Source: Pseudomonadota bacterium (GTDB lineage: Bacteria; Pseudomonadota; Alphaproteobacteria; Rhodobacterales; Rhodobacteraceae). Taken from it: a stretch of 64,000 nt of DNA. Location of the stretch: the NCBI GenBank assembly GCA_020161655.1, contig JAIUPC010000012.1, positions 310,001 to 374,000 of the forward strand, in the 5' to 3' direction. Positions 1-8,103 of the stretch are shown in pieces. Every line of letters starts with the position of its first letter. Position 1 is the first letter of the stretch. The position numbers and the translations under genes were made by a program. The notes beneath the pieces were generated by a model that worked only from the letters and a program-made list of their open reading frames with translations, ran no database searches and was not told the DNA's origin.

Positions 1-521
1 TGCGCCTTTCGGACCTTTCGGCGCGCAAGCCGACGCGCTTCGCCCTGACCCCCGGCGCGGAGGAGCGTGCGGCCATTGCCGCCGACCTTGGTATCCTCGG
101 CATCGAGGGCTTGAGCTTTCGCGGCGCGCTGACCCCGCGCGGGCGGACGGACTGGGCGCTTGAGGCCGACCTCGCCGCCCGCGTCGTTCAGCCTTGCGTG
201 GTGACCACCGATCCGGTGACGACCGACATCGCCGAGAAAGTGGCGCGTTCCTACGTCGCCGACCTGCCCGACGTCGATGCCGAAGAGGTGGAGATGCCGG
301 AAGATGACAGCATCGAACCCCTGCCCGCCACGCTCGACCTTGCCGGCGTGATGGCCGAGGCGCTGGCCCTTGCGCTGCCGCTTTACCCCCGCGCCCCCGG
401 GGCGGAGTTTGCCGCCATCGACCACGCCGCGCCGGGTGTCGATGCGTTGACGGACGAGAGCGTGAAGCCCTTTGCCGGGCTTTCGGACATTCTGAAGAAG
501 GCCCCCGGCAAGGACGATTGA
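1..521 (+). CDS. yceD: YceD/DUF177 family protein, 5' truncated
   Basis: The reading frame is open from base 3 to the stop at 519-521; the N-terminus lies outside the window, so the visible 172 residues are partial. YceD (DUF177) proteins are linked to 23S rRNA accumulation in other bacteria and are typically encoded directly upstream of rpmF, as here. The visible part contains the acidic stretch (VDAEEVEMPEDD) usual in the family C-terminal half and ends in a Lys/Asp-rich tail. Identification rests mainly on synteny plus overall character; the molecular role is inferred from the family. Confidence 0.8.
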   Translation, partial: RLSDLSARKPTRFALTPGAEERAAIAADLGILGIEGLSFRGALTPRGRTDWALEADLAARVVQPCVVTTDPVTTDIAEKVARSYVADLPDVDAEEVEMPEDDSIEPLPATLDLAGVMAEALALALPLYPRAPGAEFAAIDHAAPGVDALTDESVKPFAGLSDILKKAPGKDD

Positions 522-572
522 AAGGCGCGGGATGCCCCGCCGTCACCCCCCGCGAGGGCCGCGAGAAAAGAC

Positions 573-600
573 TTGCGCCTGCCCGGAATCGCAGTATGTT
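573..600 (+). promoter_or_regulatory. Candidate sigma-70-type promoter for rpmF-plsX-fabH
   Basis: TTGCGC (573-578) and TATGTT (595-600) are separated by 16 bases, upstream of rpmF in the 188-base gap after yceD. The -10 box matches the consensus well and the -35 moderately. It would start a transcript near 607. Prediction from sequence only. Confidence 0.35.
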
Positions 601-709
601 CCCGGCCTCGCTTGAACGTTGGGTTCGCACCCGACCGGTCCCCGGTCGTCCCGTGTCGACATCCCAGGAAAACCGGGGCTATGCCCCCTGAATAACCCGA
701 GGTTGAGAC

Positions 710-916
710 ATGGCTGTCCCTCAGAACCGGACCACGAAGTCCCGCCGCAACATGCGGCGCGCCCACGATGCTCTGGTCGCTGCTAACCCGAACGAATGCC
801 CGAACTGCGGCGAGCTGAAGCGCCCGCACCACGTTTGCGCTTCCTGCGGTCACTACGATGACCGTCAGGTCGTCGCGCAGGCCGCCGAGGTCGATCTGGA
901 CGAAGACGCGGCCTAA
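710..916 (+). CDS. rpmF: 50S ribosomal protein L32 (bL32)
   Basis: A 68-residue protein with the conserved bL32 N-terminus ([20 protein letters not shown]) and a zinc ribbon formed by CPNCG and CASCG (Cys-x2-Cys pairs at about residues 28-31 and 44-47). It is a structural protein of the large ribosomal subunit. The acidic C-terminal tail (EVDLDEDAA) is usual in Rhodobacteraceae copies. A GAGG ribosome-binding site sits about 7 bases before the ATG. It lies between yceD and plsX, the classic ribosome/lipid operon order. Confidence 0.98.
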   Translation: MAVPQNRTTKSRRNMRRAHDALVAANPNECPNCGELKRPHHVCASCGHYDDRQVVAQAAEVDLDEDAA

Positions 917-939
917 GGCCCGCGTCCCGTTCCTGGCAG

Positions 940-2061
940 ATGACGTCACGGACAGACATGCAGCCTGAAAGCCGCTCAACCGCGCTTTCGGGCCGCATTG
1001 TCATTTCCATCGATGCGATGGGCGGCGACCGTGGCCCGGTCGCCGTGATCGGCGGCCTTGCCGAAGCGGCGGGCCGCAACCCCGATGTCGAATTCATCCT
1101 GCACGGCCCCGAGGAAGAACTGACGCGCCTTCTGGCCAAGCGGCCCGAGGTTGCGGCGCGCTGCACCATCCGTCATGCCGCCGGCGTGGTGACGATGGAG
1201 GACAAGCCCGGCCAGGTCATGCGCCACGGCGAAGGCACCTCGATGTGGTCGGCCATCGAAAGCGTCCGGAACCGCGAGGCGACGGCGGCGGTCAGTTGCG
1301 GCAATACCGGCGCGCTGATGGCGCTGTCGGTGATCCGCCTCAGGAAGCTGCCGGGCGTCAATCGCCCCGCCATCGCCTGCCTCTGGCCGTCGCGCAACCC
1401 GGGCGGGTTCAACCTGATGCTCGACGTCGGCGCCGACATCAAGGCCGATGCACCCGACCTTCTGCAATTCGCGCTGATGGGCACCTCCTATGCCCGCAAC
1501 GGCCTTGGCCTTGCCCGTCCGCGCATCGGGCTTCTCAACGTCGGCACCGAGGAACACAAGGGCCGGGCGGAACTGAAGGCCGCGCATGAGCTGATCGCCG
1601 GCGCGACCGAGCTTGGCCAGTTCGACTACGTGGGCTTTGTCGAGGGCGGTGATCTGCCCTCCGACCGCGTCGATGTCATCGTCACCGACGGCTTCACCGG
1701 CAATGTCGCGCTGAAGACCGGCGAGGGCACCGCCCGGCTGGTCGGCGATTTTCTTCGCGAGGCCTTCAATGCGGGACTCCTGTCGCGCTTCGGGGGGCTC
1801 CTTGCCCTTGGCGCGCTGGAGCGCCTGCAACAGCGCATCGACCCGCGCCGGGTGAATGGCGGCGTGTTTCTCGGCCTCAACGGCACCGTGGTGAAATCGC
1901 ATGGCTCCGCCGATGCGACCGGCGTTGCTGCGGCCATCGACCTTGCCTTCCGCCTTGCGAAATCAGGCTTTCAGGAGCGTCTCGCGGCGCGGGTTGCCTC
2001 TGTCGCACAGGCAAGGCAGGATGCCGCCGAAGGCGGAACTACGAACGGAACTTCCGAATGA
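940..2061 (+). CDS. plsX: Phosphate acyltransferase PlsX
   Basis: PlsX converts acyl-ACP plus phosphate to acyl-phosphate for phospholipid synthesis, acting at the inner face of the membrane. The signature ISIDAMGGDRGPVAVIGG is near residue 22, and later blocks (AAVSCGNTGALMALSV, VDVIVTDGFTGNVALKT) are diagnostic. Length (373 aa) is slightly long because of a poorly conserved N-terminal tail. An alternative ATG at 958 would remove six residues; neither start has a clear Shine-Dalgarno. The stop overlaps the fabH start (ATGA at 2058-2061), implying translational coupling. Confidence 0.96.
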   Translation: MTSRTDMQPESRSTALSGRIVISIDAMGGDRGPVAVIGGLAEAAGRNPDVEFILHGPEEELTRLLAKRPEVAARCTIRHAAGVVTMEDKPGQVMRHGEGTSMWSAIESVRNREATAAVSCGNTGALMALSVIRLRKLPGVNRPAIACLWPSRNPGGFNLMLDVGADIKADAPDLLQFALMGTSYARNGLGLARPRIGLLNVGTEEHKGRAELKAAHELIAGATELGQFDYVGFVEGGDLPSDRVDVIVTDGFTGNVALKTGEGTARLVGDFLREAFNAGLLSRFGGLLALGALERLQQRIDPRRVNGGVFLGLNGTVVKSHGSADATGVAAAIDLAFRLAKSGFQERLAARVASVAQARQDAAEGGTTNGTSE

Positions 2062-3032
2062 CAACGCGTGCCGTGGTTCGTGGCGTCGGGCACTACCTGC
2101 CCGCCCGCGTGGTCGAGAATTCGGAATTCGAGGCCTCCGTCGAAACCTCCGACGAATGGATTCGCGCCCGCACCGGGATCGAACGCCGCCATTTCGCGGC
2201 CGAGGGTGAGACGACCTCCGACATGGGCGCGGCGGCGGCAAAGGCGGCGCTGGCCGATGCCGGGCTGACGGCGGATGACGTCGACGCGGTGATCGTCGCC
2301 ACCTCGACCGCCGACCTGACCTTTCCCTCTGCCGCCACCATGGTGCAGTCGAAGATCGGCATGACCAAGGGCTTTGCCTTCGACGTCCAGGCGGTCTGCG
2401 CCGGCTTCGTCTTCGCCCTGTCCAATGCCAATGCCCTGATCCTGTCCGGGCAGGCGAAGCGCGTCCTCGTGATCGGAGCGGAGACCTTCAGCCGCATCCT
2501 CGATTTCACCGACCGCTCCACCTGCGTCCTTTTCGGCGACGGCGCCGGCGCTGTGGTGGTCGAGGCGCAGACCGGCGCCGGCACCGCAGATGATCGCGGC
2601 ATCCTTGCCACCGACCTCAACAGCGACGGCAGCTACCGCGACCTTCTCTATGTCGATGGCGGCGTCTCGACGACCGGTACCGCCGGGCATCTTCGGATGC
2701 AGGGCAACCAGGTTTTCCGCCATGCGGTGGAGAAACTGGCGGCGACCGCCCATGCCGCGCTCGACAAGGCGGGACTTGAAAGCGGCGATGTCGACTGGAT
2801 CGTGCCACATCAGGCCAATATCCGCATCATCGAAGGTACGGCGAAGCGGATGCAGGTGCCGATGGAGCGTGTCGTGGTCACCGTTCAGGACCACGGCAAC
2901 ACCTCGGCCGCGTCGATTCCCCTCGCCCTGTCGGTCGGCAAGGCGCGCGGCCAGATCAAGGAAGGCGACCTCGTCGTCACCGAGGCCATCGGCGGGGGCT
3001 TAAGCTGGGGTTCGGTCGTTCTGCGCTGGTGA
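2058..3032 (+). CDS. fabH: 3-oxoacyl-ACP synthase III (FabH)
   Basis: This condensing enzyme joins acetyl-CoA and malonyl-ACP to initiate type II fatty acid synthesis. The Cys-His-Asn triad is visible: Cys114 in VQAVCAGFVFAL, His251 in IVPHQANIRI and Asn281 in DHGNTSAASIP. The 324-aa length is standard. It is translationally coupled to plsX by a 4-base overlap, so acyl-phosphate supply and chain initiation are co-expressed. The GGG[L]SWGS-type C-terminal motif ending the protein is also typical of FabH. Confidence 0.97.
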   Translation: MTTRAVVRGVGHYLPARVVENSEFEASVETSDEWIRARTGIERRHFAAEGETTSDMGAAAAKAALADAGLTADDVDAVIVATSTADLTFPSAATMVQSKIGMTKGFAFDVQAVCAGFVFALSNANALILSGQAKRVLVIGAETFSRILDFTDRSTCVLFGDGAGAVVVEAQTGAGTADDRGILATDLNSDGSYRDLLYVDGGVSTTGTAGHLRMQGNQVFRHAVEKLAATAHAALDKAGLESGDVDWIVPHQANIRIIEGTAKRMQVPMERVVVTVQDHGNTSAASIPLALSVGKARGQIKEGDLVVTEAIGGGLSWGSVVLRW

Positions 3033-3122
3033 AAACCCGCTTGAAAGCCCCTTCCCAAGTCATTGATATTGACTCGGAAATCTTATCCGCACATCCTCTC
3101 TCAAAATCCACGGGGGGACGTG

Positions 3123-3425
3123 ATGAGCGAAAAGACCTTGACACGCATGGATCTGAGCGAGGCCGTCTTCCGCGAGGTTGGCCTTTCGCGCAATGAATCC
3201 GCCCAGTTGGTAGAGCATGTGCTGCAACATATGTCCGATGCGCTGGTGCGCGGCGAGACGGTCAAGATCTCGTCCTTCGGCACCTTTTCGGTGCGTGACA
3301 AGGCCGCCCGCGTCGGCCGCAACCCCAAGACCGGCGACGAGGTTCCGATCCATCCGCGCCGCGTCCTGACCTTCCGTCCCTCGCACCTGATGAAGGAACG
3401 GGTCGCGTCGGGCAACAAGGGCTGA
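3123..3425 (+). CDS. ihfA: Integration host factor subunit alpha
   Basis: A 100-residue HU/IHF-fold DNA-bending protein; with IHF beta it compacts and shapes DNA at promoters and recombination sites. The C-terminal half carries the DNABII signature ([20 protein letters not shown]) and the flexible-arm segment [10 protein letters not shown]. The start [11 protein letters not shown] was chosen over an in-frame ATG at 3063 because it matches the family N-terminus and follows a G-rich ribosome-binding site. Next gene is merR (11 bases apart), the usual Rhodobacteraceae order. Confidence 0.96.
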   Translation: MSEKTLTRMDLSEAVFREVGLSRNESAQLVEHVLQHMSDALVRGETVKISSFGTFSVRDKAARVGRNPKTGDEVPIHPRRVLTFRPSHLMKERVASGNKG

Positions 3426-3436
3426 GGCAGGAACGC

Positions 3437-4138
3437 ATGGAGAAATCGGCTGACGCCTTTCGGACCATCAGCGAAGTCTCCGAGCTGTTGCAGACGCCCG
3501 CCCATGTGCTGCGCTTCTGGGAAAGCCGCTTTGCGCAGGTGAAGCCTGTGAAGCGCGCCGGCGGACGGCGCTATTACCGGCCATCCGATCTGGCGCTGCT
3601 TGGCGGCATCAAGCGGCTGCTTCACGACGAAGGCATGACGATCCGTGGCGTGCAGAAGGTTCTGCGCGAACAGGGCGTGCGCCATGTCGCCGCGCTGTCG
3701 CCGGTGGAGGCCGGGCAACTCTCTGACCAGACCGACGAGGGCGGCGGCTTTGCTGCCCCGGTGCCCGAACGAAAGCCCGCCCGCCCCGCCGCCACGGTGA
3801 CGCCGCTCTGGCCCGTCTCGCCCACGCCAGAGGCCGCGCCCGAGGGCGACCGGCTGCAGCCCGATCCCGACGATCTCGCCGCTTCCATTGCCGAGGAAGC
3901 CCCGATGATGGTCGATGTGGAGCCTCTGCCGGAACCGGCAGTCGCCACGCTCCACCGCTTCCGTACGGAGAGCGCGCCAGAGCCAGAAACAGACCTTCCC
4001 CCGCCCGCCGCCGCGATGCTGCGGGCGATGGACGCGCTCCGCGCGCGTGACCATCAGGAGGAGCTGGCCTCGATCCACGGGCGGCTTCAGGGCCTTCGCG
4101 ACCGTCTGGCGCGAAGCCGCGATCCGGGCCGGGACTGA
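3437..4138 (+). CDS. MerR family transcriptional regulator
   Basis: An N-terminal winged-helix MerR domain spans about residues 8-80 ([20 protein letters not shown], then [10 protein letters not shown]). The remaining ~150 residues are Pro/Ala/Glu-rich and probably disordered, ending in a charged helix. No metal- or drug-binding cysteine cluster is visible, so the effector is unknown. It follows ihfA closely and likely shares its transcript. This ihfA-merR pair is conserved in related bacteria; its targets cannot be named from sequence. Confidence 0.88.
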   Translation: MEKSADAFRTISEVSELLQTPAHVLRFWESRFAQVKPVKRAGGRRYYRPSDLALLGGIKRLLHDEGMTIRGVQKVLREQGVRHVAALSPVEAGQLSDQTDEGGGFAAPVPERKPARPAATVTPLWPVSPTPEAAPEGDRLQPDPDDLAASIAEEAPMMVDVEPLPEPAVATLHRFRTESAPEPETDLPPPAAAMLRAMDALRARDHQEELASIHGRLQGLRDRLARSRDPGRD

Positions 4139-4226
4139 CCCTTCCGATGCCACGCTGCGCGCGGTGACGGAGGATGTGTTTTGTCGCTTGCCCCCGCCCC
4201 GGCAATCAGCCTATACCCCGCTTCGT

Positions 4227-4304
4227 CGGGCCGTGGCGCAGCCTGGTTAGCGCGTCCGTCTGGGGGGCGGAAGGTCGTGAGTTCGAATCTCACCGGCCCG
4301 ACCA
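4227..4304 (+). tRNA. tRNA-Pro(GGG)
   Basis: A 78-base cloverleaf including an encoded CCA end. The acceptor stem pairs CGGGCCG (4227-4233) with CGGCCCG (4294-4300), all seven pairs Watson-Crick. The T loop is TTCGAAT flanked by GTGAG/CTCAC. The anticodon loop CTGGGGG gives anticodon GGG, reading CCC/CCU proline codons. The D loop contains the invariant GG. Confidence 0.97.
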
Positions 4305-4312
4305 ACACCGAA

Positions 4313-4340
4313 ACGCCCACCCCTGTCCGGGGGTGGGCGT
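4313..4340 (+). terminator. Hairpin after tRNA-Pro, candidate terminator
   Basis: An 11-bp perfect inverted repeat, ACGCCCACCCC (4313-4323) with GGGGTGGGCGT (4330-4340), starts 9 bases after the tRNA. There is no T run after it (TCGCATATC), so it may instead be a processing signal or a Rho-assisted stop. Confidence 0.55.
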
Positions 4341-4361
4341 TCGCATATCTGGAGCCATGAA

Positions 4362-5444
4362 ATGACCGGCACGGGCGTTCTTTCCGACAGCGCGATCCGC
4401 GCGATGATCGCCGCCGGCGAAATCTCGGCCCATGAGCCGATCCCCGAAGCGCAGGTGCAGCCGGCGAGCCTTGACCTGAGGCTTGGCAACACCGCCTACC
4501 GGGTCCGCGCCTCGTTCCTTTCCGGCAAGGGCCGGACGGTGGCCGAAAGGCTGGCCGAGTTCGAGATGCACCGCGTTGACCTGACGACGGGGGCGGTTCT
4601 CGAAAAGGGCTGCGTCTATGTCGTGCCGCTGATGGAAAGCCTGGCACTTCCCGCCGGTCTGACGGCGGTGGCCAACGCCAAAAGCTCGACCGGACGGCTT
4701 GACCTTCTGACCCGCACCATCACCGATGGCGGCACCGAATTCGACCGCATCCCGGAGGGCTACAAGGGACCGCTTTACGCCGAAATCTGTCCCCGCTCAT
4801 TCTCGGTGCTGGTGCGCCCCGGAATGCGGCTGAACCAGATCAGGTTCCGCAACGGGCAGTCTGTGCTGAGCGATGCCGAGCTTCAGGCGCTCCACAAGGA
4901 AAGTGCCCTCGTCTCCGGTGTGCCGGTGATCTCCGAGGGCCTCGGGTTCTCCGTCGACCTCAGGCCGGCGAATGGCGACCTCGTCGGCTACCGGGCGAAG
5001 CCCCATACCGGGGTGATCGACCTTGACCGGCTGGGGCATTACGACCCGGCGGAGTTCTGGGAGGAGGTGCGCACCAAGGACGGGCGCATCATCCTCGACC
5101 CCGGCGCGTTCTATATTCTGGTAAGCCGCGAGGCGGTGACGATCCCGCCCGACTATGCCGCCGAAATGGCGCCCTACCTTGCCATGGTGGGAGAGTTCCG
5201 CGTGCACTACGCCGGCTTCTTCGACCCCGGCTTCGGCTTTGATGGCGCCGGCGGCGCAGGCTCGCGCGGCGTTCTCGAAGTGCGCTGCCACGAGGCGCCC
5301 TTCGTGCTGGAGGATGGCCAGGTCGTCGGGCGGCTCGTCTACGAACGCATGGCCGAACGCCCTGCCCGGCTTTACGGCACCGGCATCAAGTCGAACTACC
5401 AGGGTCAGGGTCTGAAACTGTCGAAGCATTTCCGGGCGGGGTGA
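4362..5444 (+). CDS. dcd: 2'-deoxycytidine 5'-triphosphate deaminase, long form
   Basis: Deaminates dCTP to dUTP, feeding dTMP synthesis. At 360 residues it is about twice the E. coli Dcd length and fits the alphaproteobacterial long form that looks like two Dcd/dUTPase-like halves. Visible motifs are QVQPASLDLRLG (about residues 29-40), NAKSSTGRLDLLT near residue 106 and a second-half repeat with VGEFRVHYAGFFDPGFG. The start is an ATG three bases after an out-of-frame ATG/TGA pair. It stands alone downstream of tRNA-Pro and is convergent with the minus-strand scpBA block. Confidence 0.9.
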   Translation: MTGTGVLSDSAIRAMIAAGEISAHEPIPEAQVQPASLDLRLGNTAYRVRASFLSGKGRTVAERLAEFEMHRVDLTTGAVLEKGCVYVVPLMESLALPAGLTAVANAKSSTGRLDLLTRTITDGGTEFDRIPEGYKGPLYAEICPRSFSVLVRPGMRLNQIRFRNGQSVLSDAELQALHKESALVSGVPVISEGLGFSVDLRPANGDLVGYRAKPHTGVIDLDRLGHYDPAEFWEEVRTKDGRIILDPGAFYILVSREAVTIPPDYAAEMAPYLAMVGEFRVHYAGFFDPGFGFDGAGGAGSRGVLEVRCHEAPFVLEDGQVVGRLVYERMAERPARLYGTGIKSNYQGQGLKLSKHFRAG

Positions 5445-5452
5445 GCGCGCCG

Positions 5453-5665
5453 CTACCGCCCGATCCGCCGCGTCAGCTTCGCCGCCTGACGGGCGCGCTT
5501 GGTGGCCGCGCGCATTTCCTGCTTCAGCTTTTCCTCACCGCTTACCGGCGGCGGCTTCGGCGTGCTGGGCCGGTTGAATACCTCGATGCCCTTGTTGATC
5601 GCGGCGTTGATGGCGCGGCGGGTGACGATGTTCACGACCATGTTGAGAAAGCGGGTGAGCTTCAT
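5453..5665 (-). CDS. Small basic hypothetical protein (70 aa)
   Basis: A 70-residue Arg/Lys-rich protein with one weakly hydrophobic N-terminal stretch (FLNMVVNIV) and a coiled-coil-like basic C-terminus (KLKQEMRAATKRARQ). It lies 5 bases after the scpB stop, so it is probably the last gene of the scpA-scpB transcript. I do not recognise a domain. Position and absence of low-complexity artefacts support it as a real gene; it could be a nucleoid or membrane-associated accessory protein, but that is speculation. Confidence 0.7.
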   Translation of the reverse strand: MKLTRFLNMVVNIVTRRAINAAINKGIEVFNRPSTPKPPPVSGEEKLKQEMRAATKRARQAAKLTRRIGR

Positions 5666-5670
5666 CGCGC

Positions 5671-6315
5671 TCAGTCCTCGAACATCTCGGTCTGGCCGGC
5701 CAGATCCTCGCCTTCGTCGTCGCCGGCAAGCTGCGCGCCCGGCAGGGGCCGGTTGTCGAGAAGCCCCGCGGCGCGAAGCTCCTTCAGGCCCGGCAGATCG
5801 CGGGCGGATTCAAGCCCGAAGTGGTCGAGAAAGCCCTGCGTGACGACATAGGTCACGGGCCGCCCCGGCGTCATCCGGCGGCGGCCGAAGCGGATCCATT
5901 CCAGTTCCAGAAGCTGGTCGATGGTGCCACGGCTGACGGCGACACCGCGGATTTCCTCGATCTCGGCCCGTGTCGCGGGCTGGTGGTAGGCGATGATGGC
6001 GAGCGTCTCGATCGCGGCGCGCGACAGCTTCCGCGTCTCGAACGTTTCCTTCTGCATCAGGAACCCGAGGTCGGGCGCGGTGCGGATCGCCCAGGCGTCG
6101 CCGACCTTCACCACATTGACGCCGCGCCCTTCGTAGCGCTTCCGCAGATGCACCAGCGCCTCGGCAGGATCGGCGCCATGCGGCATCCGGCCCGCCAGTT
6201 CGGCGACCGTCACCGGATCGGCGGAGGCAAAGAGGATCGCCTCGACCATACGCTCCTGCGCGCCCATCGGCGGCGCTTCGAAGAGGCTCTTCTCGCGGGT
6301 CTCGCTCTCGCTCAC
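5671..6315 (-). CDS. scpB: Segregation and condensation protein B
   Basis: ScpB forms a winged-helix dimer that binds the ScpA kleisin and SMC to organise and segregate the chromosome. The core motif set is present: ERMVEAILFASADPVTVAEL, then RAAIETLAIIAYHQPATRAEI and RGVAVSRGTIDQLLELEWI. The start is the GTG at 6315, whose GTGA overlaps the scpA stop (TGA, 6312-6314); this gives 214 aa beginning M(V)SESETREK, the expected family length. The upstream open frame has no family similarity and was excluded. Confidence 0.94.
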   Translation of the reverse strand: MSESETREKSLFEAPPMGAQERMVEAILFASADPVTVAELAGRMPHGADPAEALVHLRKRYEGRGVNVVKVGDAWAIRTAPDLGFLMQKETFETRKLSRAAIETLAIIAYHQPATRAEIEEIRGVAVSRGTIDQLLELEWIRFGRRRMTPGRPVTYVVTQGFLDHFGLESARDLPGLKELRAAGLLDNRPLPGAQLAGDDEGEDLAGQTEMFED

Positions 6316-7100
6316 GTCGGTTTCCGCCTGATGGAGATGGGGGCGAAATTCTCGCCCTGCCTGAGTTCGATCTGCCCCTGCTTGGCAAGTTCCAGCGTTG
6401 CCGCAAAGGTCGCCGCCGTCGCCGAGCGGCGGCGCGAGGGATCGGCGGTCCAGCCATCGGGCAGGTAGGAGGAAAGGTCGGTCCATTCCCCGGCAAAGCC
6501 GATCAGCCCGCGCATCCGCTCAAGCGCCTGTTCCATGGTGAAGATATGGTCGCGGTCGAAGGCATAGGGGCGGAACTCGTCACGGGTGCGGATGCGGGCA
6601 TAGGCCTGCATCAGGTCGAGAAGCGTGGCGCTGTAGCTGACGCGGCGGACGCGCATCACATCCTCGGGGATGCCGCGCGCAAAGAAGTCGCGGCCCATCT
6701 GGTCGCGCGCCATCAGCCGCGCCGCCGCCTCGCGCATCGCCTGCAGGCGTTCAAGCTGGAAGGCGAGATGCGCGGCCAGTTCCTCGCCCGATGGCCCCTC
6801 GTCGGTCGGGTCCGGCGGCAGGAGAAGGCGCGATTTCAGGAAGGCGAGCCAGGCCGCCATGACGAGGTAGTCGGCGGCCAGTTCGATCCTCAGCGTCTTC
6901 GCCTTGTCGACGAAGCCAAGATACTGCTCGGCGAGTTGCAGGACCGAGATCCTGCGCAGATCGACCTTCTGCGTCCGGGACAGCATCAAAAGAAGATCGA
7001 GCGGCCCCTCGAAGCCGTCGACATCAACGATAAGCGCCTCGGCGGCAAGCCGGTCGCTGACGGAGGTGACATCTTCCTGAAACCCCTGCGGGTCAGACAT
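6312..7100 (-). CDS. scpA: Segregation and condensation protein A
   Basis: The kleisin subunit of the SMC-ScpAB condensin. The N-terminal family signature VDGFEGPLDLLLMLSRTQKVDL starts near residue 22, and the C-terminal winged helix ends in LRQGENFAPISIRR. The ATG at 7100 gives 262 aa with MSDPQGFQEDV; a longer open frame upstream overlaps nagZ and looks out-of-family. Its start overlaps the nagZ stop by 8 bases and its stop overlaps scpB, so nagZ-scpA-scpB are translationally coupled. Confidence 0.95.
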   Translation of the reverse strand: MSDPQGFQEDVTSVSDRLAAEALIVDVDGFEGPLDLLLMLSRTQKVDLRRISVLQLAEQYLGFVDKAKTLRIELAADYLVMAAWLAFLKSRLLLPPDPTDEGPSGEELAAHLAFQLERLQAMREAAARLMARDQMGRDFFARGIPEDVMRVRRVSYSATLLDLMQAYARIRTRDEFRPYAFDRDHIFTMEQALERMRGLIGFAGEWTDLSSYLPDGWTADPSRRRSATAATFAATLELAKQGQIELRQGENFAPISIRRKPT

Positions 7101-8103
7101 GGGCGCTGGTTCCCAGAAGCGCCTCAAGTTCTGCCGCGAGTGCCACGCTGTCAATGGCCGTGGCGGCGGGCCGGCGGGCAAGCGCCGCCTCGGCACGGGC
7201 AAGTGCTGCGCCGGAAAGCGAGCCGGCGGCAGCGACCACATGCTCCATCTCCTCGCGCTTGCCGTTGCAGTGAAGGGCGATGTCGCAGCCGGCCTGAACC
7301 GCGCGGGCGGCGCGCTCACCCAATGTGCCGGAGAGCGCCTGCATCGAAAGATCGTCGGTCAGGATCAGACCGCCAAAGCCGATCCTCTCGCGGATATGGC
7401 GGATCACGATAGGCGAGGCGGTGGCCGGTCTTTCGGGGTCGAGCGCTTCAAAGACGATATGCGCGGTCATCGCCATCGGCAGATCAGAAAGCGCCCGGAA
7501 GGCCTTGAAATCGCTGGATTCCAGCACGTCGATGGCCGCCGTGGACCGGGGTAGTTGGTGGTGGCTGTCAAGCGTGGCGCGGCCATGGCCCGGCATGTGC
7601 TTCATCACCGGCAGCACGCCGCCGGCCATCAGCCCTTCGGCACAGGCGCGGGCGGCGCGGATCACCGTGTCGGCATCCTCGCCGAAGCAGCGGTTCCTCA
7701 GGAACGGATGCGTGTCGGCAAGGGCGATATCGGCGGAAGGCGCGCAATCGACGTCGATCCCGACCGCCCGCAACTCCTCGGCGATGAGTTGGTAGCGAAG
7801 GCGGATGCCCCGCTCCATCCCCGGCCCTGCCGTCCGCGCCACCTGATCCAGCGGCGGCAGGTATTCGCGCCAATGGGGCGCGCGGAGCCGCTGCACCCGC
7901 CCGCCTTCCTGATCGACAAGGACCGGCGCATCGCGGCCCACGGCGGCGCGAAGGTCGCCCGTCAGGCGACGAAGCTGGTCCGGCGTCTCGACATTCCGCG
8001 CGAAAAGGATGAAGCCCCACGGGGCGGCATCCTGGTAGAATGCCGCCTCGTCGGCGGTAAGCTGCGGGCCGGAACAGCCCAGAACCGTCGCCGACAGCGC
8101 CAT
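7093..8103 (-). CDS. nagZ: Beta-N-acetylhexosaminidase (NagZ)
   Basis: A family 3 glycosidase that removes GlcNAc from muropeptides during cell-wall recycling in the cytoplasm. Motifs include VDQEGGRVQRLRAP, the His/Asp catalytic dyad region KHMPGHGRATLDSHH and the nucleophile segment ILTDDLSMQAL. Length is about 336 aa. The ATG at 8103 overlaps the stop of the SPOR gene; a GTG one codon earlier is also possible. It sits between a peptidoglycan-binding SPOR protein and scpA, an order common in Rhodobacteraceae. Confidence 0.95.
   Translation of the reverse strand: MALSATVLGCSGPQLTADEAAFYQDAAPWGFILFARNVETPDQLRRLTGDLRAAVGRDAPVLVDQEGGRVQRLRAPHWREYLPPLDQVARTAGPGMERGIRLRYQLIAEELRAVGIDVDCAPSADIALADTHPFLRNRCFGEDADTVIRAARACAEGLMAGGVLPVMKHMPGHGRATLDSHHQLPRSTAAIDVLESSDFKAFRALSDLPMAMTAHIVFEALDPERPATASPIVIRHIRERIGFGGLILTDDLSMQALSGTLGERAARAVQAGCDIALHCNGKREEMEHVVAAAGSLSGAALARAEAALARRPAATAIDSVALAAELEALLGTSAHV

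Noticed and set aside
3063-3122. Extended IhfA start at 3063
   Set aside because: The extra 20 residues have no family likeness, and a promoter-like TTGACT lies in that stretch.
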